NCBI RefSeq assembly: GCF_934617235.1
Contig: NZ_CAKTTZ010000049.1
Span: forward strand, 1-19,081
Reading direction: 5' to 3'
DNA from: an uncultured Ellagibacter sp.
Lineage (GTDB): Bacteria > Actinomycetota > Coriobacteriia > Coriobacteriales > Eggerthellaceae
Length of the DNA: 19,081 bases
Shown here: piece after piece, positions 1 through 7,100 of the stretch
Layout: every line of letters begins with the position of its first letter
Position numbering within the stretch: the first letter of the stretch is position 1
Program-made: the position numbers and the translations under genes
The notes under the pieces: model-generated
What the model was told of the DNA's origin: nothing
Database searches by the model: none
The model's input: only the letters and a program-made list of their open reading frames with translations

Positions 1-433
1 AGCCTTTTTTGGGGCCGTTCCCGTAATATCCCACCACGCGATGCAGCACGTACTTCTCGCCGCGACGATACAGCGCGACATCGTAGCGGCGCAGCTCGCC
101 CTCGGCTGGTACCACCATCATCACGTCGTGACGATTGCGCAGCATCGGCCACATGGAAATGCCCACGGGCGGCCCCATGTAGAAGCCCTCGGATGTCAGC
201 ACGTCCTCGATTTTGAGAGGCTCCGAAGAAGGGGAAGACGAGGGTGCGCTCGAAGTGCTTGCATCGGAAGACACCGGCAAAGACGCTGCATGGGAAGACG
301 TCGAGGCGGGCGCCACGCGGGAAGGGGCCGTTGGGGCACCTGAGTCGGACGCCGCCGAGGCATCCGAGCCCGCACCCGCGGAAAACCCACCTGCGTCAGG
401 CACCGCTGAGGATATGTCTCTTTCGTTTGTCAT
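1..433 (-). CDS. S26-type signal peptidase-like protein, N-terminal part (runs off left edge)
   Basis: An open minus-strand frame starts at ATG 433 and is still open at the window edge (about 143 residues visible). Residues 1-72 are a Ser/Ala/Pro-rich, apparently disordered stretch with no signal peptide. A peptidase S24/S26-like domain follows: GISMWPMLRN at 91-100 matches the G-x-S-M-x-P box with candidate nucleophile Ser93, and YVLHRVVGYYG at about 128-138 matches the second catalytic box. That box has His131 where bacterial LepB enzymes have Lys, as in the SipW/ER-type subfamily. The gene starts 36 nt after the PqqD-like gene and is probably in the same operon. I see no strong ribosome site. 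By context it may cleave a leader from a modified peptide; this is inference. The membrane anchor, if any, would lie in the missing C-terminal part. Confidence 0.72.
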   Translation of the reverse strand, partial: MTNERDISSAVPDAGGFSAGAGSDASAASDSGAPTAPSRVAPASTSSHAASLPVSSDASTSSAPSSSPSSEPLKIEDVLTSEGFYMGPPVGISMWPMLRNRHDVMMVVPAEGELRRYDVALYRRGEKYVLHRVVGYYGNGPKKG

Positions 434-469
434 GAATCGCTTGTCGGATGGAACCTAACGATTAGGCAC

Positions 470-736
470 CTACTCCTCAAGCAAATCGGCGGCACGCAGC
501 TTGCCCAAAAACGCCGTAACATCGGCGCGAGCCGTGTCGTCGTCGACCGCGTATTCCGCCAGCAAAGCCTGGACCAGGTCCTCTTCCGCGGCATTTGCGC
601 CGAGTTGTCCCCACAGAAAAGCGCCCGTGTCGTTCAGGCGAATCATGCAGTGGCGCTCCATGCTGGCCTCGCCAACTGGCACGACCACGTGCTGGCTGCC
701 CACTTTATTCACGACGAAGCCGCCTTTAATCTTCAT
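470..736 (-). CDS. PqqD-like peptide-binding protein (RRE / lasso B1-type)
   Basis: The product is 88 aa from ATG 736, chosen because a purine-rich AAGGA lies 7 nt upstream and the length fits the PqqD family (85-100 aa). An earlier in-frame ATG at 775 would add 13 residues. The core shows the family hallmark LNDTGAFLWGQL, followed by an acidic helical C-terminal half ending in LRAADLLEE. PqqD-like proteins bind leader peptides of RiPP precursors and present them to modifying enzymes; in lasso clusters this is the B1 protein. The start overlaps the end of the kinase gene by 11 nt, so translation is probably coupled. Together with the kinase and nucleotidyltransferase it points to peptide modification, although kinase + PqqD + nucleotidyltransferase sets also occur in some polysaccharide loci. 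Confidence 0.8.
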   Translation of the reverse strand: MKIKGGFVVNKVGSQHVVVPVGEASMERHCMIRLNDTGAFLWGQLGANAAEEDLVQALLAEYAVDDDTARADVTAFLGKLRAADLLEE

Positions 737-1646
737 GCCACAATCCTTCGTTTCGAGACAATTGTTCGCGCTCATTATCGCACAGCGTCATCTGGAATGC
801 CGCATCAAAGGCAGCAGGGGTCGGTGTGCAGCGCAGCACGTAAAACGGCATGCCGTTCAGCAACCTGTCGAGCAAATCAAGCTGCCGAGCAGCCAAAACG
901 GGATCATTCGGCATCAGAATCTGATTCATGATGCGCGCGACGATTTCCCCGTCATCTTCCAAGCGCGACAAGCGGTCCGACTCGCCTGGCTCGCAGCGCT
1001 CGATAAAGCACACAGCGCGAAGGGGGACGCTCGTGTTTTGCCCCCAGTTCTCCTTGCCGCAGTACGGAGTGCCGTACGCGATGAACTCACCCACCGGCTG
1101 GTCGCAGGCGGCCTCGGCAGCTTCCCTGTCAGGGGACGCAGCGGAAGGCGTGCGAGCGCGTGAGCCTTCCCCGTCGGGCGTCCCATCTGGAGTCTCGGCG
1201 CCTTCCTCACCAGGCTCCCCACCTGGGGCCTCGTCGCCTTCCCCACTCCGCCAGCGCAGGATGGGCTTGTCGCCGTTCACCACCGTCACGTCATCGCCCA
1301 GCGCGCGCATCCACTGCGCAATGTGCGTGCTTTTGCCCGTGCCGCTTTTCGCCGCGAACGCGAAGCCGCGCCCCTTATACGAGATGACCGCCGCATGGAG
1401 CAGAAACGCGTCGAAATCCAGCATGCGCGTGCAAATCTTGCGATAGATTGCCAGCGACTCGCAGTACGCGGGCGAGAAGGTGCCCCCATCGCTGTTCTCC
1501 GCCGCGATCTCCTCAGGCGTCACCGACACTGAAAAGCTGCACTCATCAGGGGAGACATCAACGATATAATCCGCACAAAGGCGCTCGGTAAACGCATAGC
1601 GGTTCTCGATCGCAATGAGGACCTCGGCTATTTGAACGCAGAACAT
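726..1646 (-). CDS. HPr kinase-like P-loop serine kinase with low-complexity insert
   Basis: The product is 306 aa from ATG 1646, with AAGGAG 8 nt upstream. A Walker A loop is seen at residues 99-107 (AKSGTGKST), followed by LGDDVTVVNGDKPILR (117-131), the acidic and metal/catalytic region of HprK-type kinases, and YGTPYCGKE (191-199), another family signature. HprK-related kinases in RiPP clusters phosphorylate the precursor peptide, as described for the C-terminal serine in the paeninodin lasso family; the substrate here is unknown. Residues about 134-187 are a Glu/Gly/Pro/Ala-rich insert between the two conserved blocks, absent from typical HprK and probably a flexible loop. This is the first gene of the minus-strand operon with the PqqD-like and peptidase genes. 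Confidence 0.82.
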   Translation of the reverse strand: MFCVQIAEVLIAIENRYAFTERLCADYIVDVSPDECSFSVSVTPEEIAAENSDGGTFSPAYCESLAIYRKICTRMLDFDAFLLHAAVISYKGRGFAFAAKSGTGKSTHIAQWMRALGDDVTVVNGDKPILRWRSGEGDEAPGGEPGEEGAETPDGTPDGEGSRARTPSAASPDREAAEAACDQPVGEFIAYGTPYCGKENWGQNTSVPLRAVCFIERCEPGESDRLSRLEDDGEIVARIMNQILMPNDPVLAARQLDLLDRLLNGMPFYVLRCTPTPAAFDAAFQMTLCDNEREQLSRNEGLWHED

Positions 1647-1753
1647 CGATTAGGCTCCTTGCGAATACGGCGCGCGCGAACGGCAGGCGGCGAGTGCCGC
1701 GGCTTTCGAATTGCACCATATTTAGGCATTTCTCGAATCATGATTGTCGCTGC

Positions 1754-1762
1754 TATATTATA
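1754..1762. promoter_or_regulatory. AT-rich island with possible divergent -10 boxes
   Basis: In the GC-rich gap between the kinase (starts 1646, minus) and nucleotidyltransferase (start about 1858, plus), the stretch 1754-1762 reads TATATTATA. It gives TATTAT on the plus strand and a perfect TATAAT on the minus strand. No good -35 hexamer was found at the right distance on either strand, so this is only a candidate divergent promoter. Confidence 0.25.
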
Positions 1763-1857
1763 GGCGCACAGGAAGCGCGCGCGACCGATTGTCAGGTTCG
1801 CAAGTAATTTCCACGGGCGCCGCGCCTGCCATAACGACGTTACGAGAGGATGAATTC

Positions 1858-3246
1858 GTGGAGCTTTCCGCTGCCGAAGAATATGCGCTCAAGATAATCG
1901 CTGCTGAAAGCGCTCTTCAGCATGCAGCGCGCGACGATGATCCCGCGTCGATGCCTGAGGGCGAGGCGAGTTACCCGACCCTCGCTGCAAGCGAGACTGT
2001 TGCACCCGCGTCAAATCATCTGGCAGCCTCCCCTTCCGCGACCACTCCCCCCTCCACGCACATGTCCCCGTCCCGAGGCGAGACGAAACGCTCGACCCCT
2101 GCCTCGCCTGCCTCCGTCCCGCCTGTCCCCGATGGGCTGTGGCCTGCCGTGCGCGACGAGCTGAAAGCGCAATCCGTCATCGGCTATCCCGCAAACGCCA
2201 TCGAATCCCTTGGGCTCTCTCCTGCTGACCAGGCAGAATACCTTGCGCGCGCCGGGAAAAACCTGTCGAGCTGGTATCGCCTCATGATGGCGCAAGACAG
2301 CGTGCTCGCCGAGTTTCGCCAGGCTGGCATCCCCGTTGCCGTGTTGAAGGGCGCGGCCGCTGCGGCAAATTACCCGCAGCCGAACAGCCGCAGCATGGGC
2401 GACATTGACCTCATCGTGCCGCCCGTCGATTTCGACCGGGCGTTTACCCTTTTGGAAGACTTGGGCTGGGAAAACGAGATTCCGCTTGAAATCAACCCGC
2501 GCCATGCAGGCTTCAAGAAAGCTGGCTGCCCCGAAATCGAGCTGCATCGCTACTTCAGCACGTGCACCAACAAGCAACAGGCGCACTTCCTTGACCAGGC
2601 CATTTACGATGTCATTCCTCATGTCGAATGGACCGATGTCGCAGGGTTCAACGTGCCCGTGTTGCCGCCGCTCGCAAACGGCCTGGTGCTGCTCGCGCAC
2701 GTTAACCAGCATTTAGGGTCGGGGCTGGGTCTTCGACAGATTCTCGATTGGCAGATGTTTGCCGCGGCGCAGCTCACTGACGAGTTTTGGGAGAGCGAGT
2801 TCCAGCATGCAGCGCAACAGATCGGCATGGAGAAGCTGGCTGTCACCACGACGTGGCTTTGCCGCACCTATCTGGGGCTTCAGACGTCGGCAACGTGGTT
2901 TGACTGCGCCGATGCGCAGCTCGCCGACGATCTTTTGCTCTACATCACGCGCAAGGGAAACATGGGGCGCAAGGTGGAACGCGGCGCCCAGGCGACTCGC
3001 ACGGTGCTGCATAGCTTCCGCAGCCCCGCAGCTCTGGTGCATTATCTCTACGAGGGCGGGCGCGCTCATTGGGAGCCGGCGCGCAAGCACGCGTGGCTCG
3101 CTCCGGCCGCGTGTCTCTACCAAGTGGGGCACGTTATCCGCAAGGGCCTCGCGCGCAAGGTGGATGCGAGAGAGCTGGTCAGCGACGCGCGCAGTGCGCA
3201 AGAGGAAGTCGATTTGCTCAAGCGCCTTGAAGTGACCAGGATGTAG
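1858..3246 (+). CDS. NTP_transf_5-type nucleotidyltransferase
   Basis: I place the start at GTG 1858 (462 aa), because AGAGGA sits 7 nt upstream; the frame is open further back to a TTG at 1744 without a ribosome site. Residues 25-92 are a Ser/Thr/Pro/Ala-rich low-complexity segment. The catalytic domain follows with AVLKG (about 161-165) and SMGDIDLIV (about 179-187), the nucleotidyltransferase D-x-D motif. Further on are IELHRYF and HLGSGLGLRQILDW, all typical of the uncharacterised nucleotidyltransferase family PF14907. Members occur in lasso and other RiPP loci and in some polysaccharide clusters, next to HprK-like kinases and PqqD. The gene is divergent from the kinase operon and convergent with the membrane-protein gene. 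The transferred nucleotide and acceptor cannot be read from sequence. Confidence 0.82.
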   Translation: MELSAAEEYALKIIAAESALQHAARDDDPASMPEGEASYPTLAASETVAPASNHLAASPSATTPPSTHMSPSRGETKRSTPASPASVPPVPDGLWPAVRDELKAQSVIGYPANAIESLGLSPADQAEYLARAGKNLSSWYRLMMAQDSVLAEFRQAGIPVAVLKGAAAAANYPQPNSRSMGDIDLIVPPVDFDRAFTLLEDLGWENEIPLEINPRHAGFKKAGCPEIELHRYFSTCTNKQQAHFLDQAIYDVIPHVEWTDVAGFNVPVLPPLANGLVLLAHVNQHLGSGLGLRQILDWQMFAAAQLTDEFWESEFQHAAQQIGMEKLAVTTTWLCRTYLGLQTSATWFDCADAQLADDLLLYITRKGNMGRKVERGAQATRTVLHSFRSPAALVHYLYEGGRAHWEPARKHAWLAPAACLYQVGHVIRKGLARKVDARELVSDARSAQEEVDLLKRLEVTRM

Positions 3247-3275
3247 GGCGCGCGAACCTCGCCAAGGGAAGGCAA

Positions 3276-3306
3276 CGGCCGCTTTGGGTTATCGCCAAAA
3301 CGGCCG
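3276..3306. terminator. possible bidirectional terminator hairpin between convergent genes
   Basis: CGGCCG at 3276-3281 pairs with CGGCCG at 3301-3306. After one mismatch, TTTGG (3283-3287) pairs with CCAAA (3295-3299) around a 7-nt loop. It lies in the 106-nt gap between convergent stops at 3246 and 3353. Neither side has a clear T-run, so the call is tentative. Confidence 0.4.
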
Positions 3307-3352
3307 CGTAGAGTTGTGTGTTGTCGAATGCGGCGACCAAAGGTTTGACGCC

Positions 3353-3826
3353 TTAGTAGTAGCCCGTCCACTTGGAGCCATCGGCTTCGGTTTTGATGCC
3401 TGGATCGGCACCACCGGTCGGATCGCTACCTGCAGAATCGCCCGAACCCTTGTCGGATGAATCGCCATTGCCTGCGTTCGAGCCGCTCGGCTGGTTGCCC
3501 GAAGTAGAGCCAGAGCCGTTCACGCTCGGAGTGTCACCGCTGGAAGTTGACATGCCAGCGGAGGACTCGCCCGTCGCGGCATCAGGGGAATCCCCATACA
3601 CCTCGGAGGCATCAACCTCGTTGTCGGCCGTGCCGTCGCCCGAGGCGTGCATAGCGCCTGCATCCTTTGAAGTTGTGTCGGAGGCAGCTGCAACAGCGCT
3701 GTCCGTTTTCGAGGCTGCCTCATCTTGACTCGAGCCGCCCGACACCATCAAAACGACGAGGATTACGACGACAACCAAAATCGCCGTGCCCACGCCGATA
3801 AGTACATTACGTTTTCGCGTATCCAT
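3353..3826 (-). CDS. small single-pass membrane protein with Ser/Gly/Asp-rich exported tail
   Basis: The product is 157 aa from ATG 3826 (MDTRKRN...). An upstream in-frame ATG at 3907 would add 27 residues but lies inside or beyond the terminator hairpin, so it is unlikely. A short positive N-terminus (RKR) precedes a hydrophobic segment at about residues 8-29 (VLIGVGTAILVVVV...), predicting one membrane helix with the rest outside. Residues 30-135 are Ser/Gly/Asp/Ala/Thr-rich with no recognisable fold, and the protein ends in an aromatic tail, KWTGYY. No cysteine lipobox or LPxTG motif is seen. It lies directly downstream of the surface-protein/peptide operon but behind a terminator, so it probably has its own promoter. 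Function unknown; it could be a cell-envelope partner of the neighbouring secreted protein or peptide. Confidence 0.65.
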   Translation of the reverse strand: MDTRKRNVLIGVGTAILVVVVILVVLMVSGGSSQDEAASKTDSAVAAASDTTSKDAGAMHASGDGTADNEVDASEVYGDSPDAATGESSAGMSTSSGDTPSVNGSGSTSGNQPSGSNAGNGDSSDKGSGDSAGSDPTGGADPGIKTEADGSKWTGYY

Positions 3827-3864
3827 AGATTTGGTAACCCTTCGTTCAATCAGTGGAAATCCGC

Positions 3865-3901
3865 AAACAAACGAAGGGCGGACGAAACCGTCCGCCCTTC
3901 G
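3865..3901 (-). terminator. rho-independent terminator of the surface-protein/peptide operon
   Basis: A perfect 13-bp stem (3872-3884 with 3889-3901, arm CGAAGGGCGGACG) encloses a 4-nt loop. Read on the minus strand it is followed by TTTGTTTG. It lies 80-110 nt downstream of the peptide stop codon (3981) and before the start of the membrane-protein gene (3826). Confidence 0.8.
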
Positions 3902-3980
3902 AGTCATCTAGTGACTAAATGTCCGGAAATGCTAAGTACTCTAGCAAGCCCTCGTCCGATGCAGCATAACGCCAAATGGA

Positions 3981-4109
3981 TTACCAGCCGCCGTCACCGC
4001 CCGGATCAACATCGGTGTCACCAGGCCCAGGAACGATAGACGAAACAATAACGTCGCGGTCTTCCAACTCGATGACATCCATCTCGGGACTTTCATATTT
4101 CTTCTGCAT
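3981..4109 (-). CDS. 42-aa candidate RiPP precursor peptide with Y-x-x-P leader
   Basis: This is a 42-residue peptide from ATG 4109, with AGAGGA about 9 nt upstream; the frame is open further back but without a better start. The N-terminal part begins MQKKYESPEM and continues with an acidic/hydrophobic stretch (VIELEDRDVIVSS). The C-terminal part is Gly/Asp/Pro-rich, GPGDTDVDPGGDGGW. The Y5-x-x-P8-x-(M/L)10 pattern resembles the leader motif recognised by PqqD-like B1 proteins in lasso systems; paeninodin-type leaders begin similarly. It starts only 16 nt after the stop of the 1395-aa surface protein, so the two are probably cotranscribed, and a terminator follows. Modification enzymes of matching type lie 2-4 kb away. 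The gene is convincing; the precursor role is inference. It could instead be a small regulatory or surface-associated peptide. Confidence 0.62.
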   Translation of the reverse strand: MQKKYESPEMDVIELEDRDVIVSSIVPGPGDTDVDPGGDGGW

Positions 4110-4125
4110 TTCTATTGTTCCTCTT

Positions 4126-7100
4126 CTAGACCGCGGCCTTGATTTGCGTAGCATAATCCTTTTCGGCCTTGCTTGCCATAGGATGCGCAAGAATTACATC
4201 AGCAACGTCAAGTACCGAACGCACCTGATAATCGCTCTCAACGGCTTCAACGGTAGTTCCATCAGCCGTTACATACTTGACGAATGCCTTCTCACTAAAG
4301 TTAGCAGAATAATAGTTTGTTGTCACCCCGGTAAATACAAGATTTGCGGTAATGGTTCCATCAATGTTCAAAACATTGTTGTTTGCCAACTTGCGAACAT
4401 CCGTCGGCTGAGATGTCGAAACCTTCTTGAAGTACCAGCCGTTCTCAACAAAGCTTGCGCCTTCGGGAAGGGCCATCGTGTAACCAAAACGCAACCACGT
4501 AAGCTCAGAAGGTTGAGCAACGTCCATCCTCAGCGAGCCGCCCTTGTACTGCAGCAGATCGGTGATGTTGACGAATTTGGCGTAGGCCGCACCCTCGACA
4601 TCGCTTGCGGTGCAGGGGGTCGTGAACGCAGCGTCCTTGTACCAACCAGCAAACGCCATGCCTTCCTGAGTCGGATACGTCCAAGAGGCCTGGTCACCGC
4701 TGCGGTAATCCTGCAGCAGATACGCGCCTTCGGCAAGCTTAACGCCGTACGTGCCATTGGCGTTAGAAGTAGGAGCATAGCCCTCGGCGCAGTAGTTCAC
4801 AGGAACCTCGTTAGAGAACGTGCCGCCCGCGACGTCAATCGTTGCCTTCGTGGGGTCATCAGTAGTAGTGCTCGTGCTGTAGTCAATTGCATACAGCGAA
4901 CCGTTGACGGTGCCGCCGGTGATTGCCACCTTCGCCGGGTTGCCCGCAACGCCATCGTAGGTCAGAGACTCAATGTCGCCATTTACGGTGCCACCGCTAA
5001 TCGTGAGCTCGGCGCCGGGTCCGCCGCTATAAGTCCACGTCGAAATGTTGCCGTTGACAGTGCCGCCTTCGATGCTGGCACTCTTCCAGTTCTGAACCGC
5101 ATAGCTGTTCGCGGAGTTGATGGTGCCGCCCTTCACATAAAGGGTACCGTAATCGACCTTAAGTGCAATAAAGTTATCCTGCGTGAAGGTACCGCCAGCA
5201 ACGGTCATGGTCGGCAATGCGTCCGGCTTGCTATCGGTGCCAATGCGAACAAGGGACGCGCCTTTTGTTCCGCCTGCACCGCTGCCGTTCTTGACGATGC
5301 CGCTTTCGAACAGCAGGTCGCCCTCGCCCTGGACATCAATGACATAGTGGGAGGAAACGCCGGAATTCGCCGCAGTGTCCTCGCGCATGATAGTGCCCGT
5401 CTGGGCCTCGCTGGAGTCCACAATGGTGACCTTGCTCGTGACCGTCAGCGCCGGCTTGCGCTCGCCCGTGCTGCCGTTGAGGGTGTGGCCGTTCAGGTCG
5501 AGCGTGACGTCATTCGCGGAGATCGTGACGTTTTCCGTGGTGTCGGCCAACAGCTGAACGGTGTCGCCCGCCTGAGCTGCATCGATTGCAGCCTGCAGGT
5601 TGGTATAAGCCTTCGTGCCGATCTGCGCCACGCCGGCAACTACGCCGTACGTACCGTCGCCATTATCGACAGGAGCATAACCAGGAGCCAGGTAGCTGGT
5701 GCCTTCGCCCTCGGGGGAGACGTTGAGGTCGAAGCCGACGAACGTACCGCCGCTGATGGCGACATTCGCACTGCCGTTCGCATACGCATCATCGATGCAG
5801 TTGAACAGATACTTGCTGCTGCCTTCCCACTTCTGGTGCAGGTCGAAGGTGCCGCCCTTGACGGACAGGGTGCCCTCCTGCACTTGAACCACGCTGACGT
5901 TACCGTAGAAGGTGCCGTTTTCGATGGTCAGATCACCTTTCACCACGTTAATGGTGTAGCAGTCGTTCTCCTTGGCATCTATGGTGCCGTTGCCAGTGAT
6001 GGTCACCTTGGCGCCATTCGTGATGGACAGGATGGCGTTGGCATTATCGCCCCAGATGTCTTGCGTGTTCTTGATGGTCTTGCCGTTCAGGTCCAGCGTG
6101 ATGTCCTTATCGATGGTCAGCTGGGTATTCTGCTCCACATCCGCCAGCAGAGTAACGGTCTGGCCGTCCTCAGCCGCCGCAACAGCATCGGCGAGGCTGG
6201 CGTACGCTTTCGTGCCAATCTGTGCCACAGGAGCACCAACACTGTACGTGCCATCGGCATTTGCAACAGGGGCATAGCCTTCAGCGCACAAGTCAGAAGC
6301 AACTGCGGCCGAGAACGTGCCGCCAGAGACGGCGACCGCCTTAGCGGAATTGTCGAAAGCCAACTCCTGCTTCGTCGAGGAATCCCAGGTGTACGCCTTA
6401 AGGGCCGCGTTGCCAGCCTTCGCCGTGAAGGTGCCGCCGGTAATGGCAGTCTGGCCAAGGCCCTTGTAACCAGCGCGGTTGACAATAGAGATTGCCGCGC
6501 CATCCTGGATAGCGCCGTCGCCCTCGGTCTTCTCGACCGGGTCGCCCGACACGGTGATCGCGCTACCGGCGGTAACGTTCAGGTTGCCCGAGCACACCTG
6601 CACACCCATCGTCTTCGCGTTAATCTTGGAGTTGTCGATGGTCAGCGTTCCGCTGCTGGGGAAGTAAATGCCGAAGCCGTTGGGAACGTTGAGCGTGCTG
6701 TCCTTCAGGACAACGGTGTCGTTCGCGTTGCTGCCGTTCGTCTGGATGCCGCTCGTGGCAGTGGTAGTTGCCTCAACGCCCTCGAACATAAGGGTGGAGT
6801 TGTCGTAGGTAATGGTGCCGCCCATAGCAGACGGAATCAGGCCGATGAGCTGCGAGCTTACGATCTTACCGTTCTTCACCGTAAGCGACGCATCGGAATA
6901 GTTGATCTCGAACGCCGCGGAGTTCGCATCGGTTCCCGTGCACGTCCAGGTATGGCCGTTCAGGTCAACCACGCGGGCAACGGATCCAGAGTTGAAGGTG
7001 CTGCCTGTGGTGTAGTCGCGCAGCAGGGTGATGGTTTCACCGCTTGTGGTCTGCGCCTCGAACGCCTCGTCCATGGTGTAGTAGCTGGTTTCACCAACCT

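Noticed and set aside
1744..1857. Longer start (TTG 1744) for the nucleotidyltransferase
   Set aside because: The upstream codons lie over the possible -10 region and have no ribosome site, while GTG 1858 has AGAGGA at ideal spacing.
3981..4109. Calling the 42-aa peptide a lasso peptide precursor
   Set aside because: The Y-x-x-P motif fits, but no B2 peptidase or cyclase is in view and the conserved Thr before the core is missing. Only a general RiPP-precursor role is proposed.
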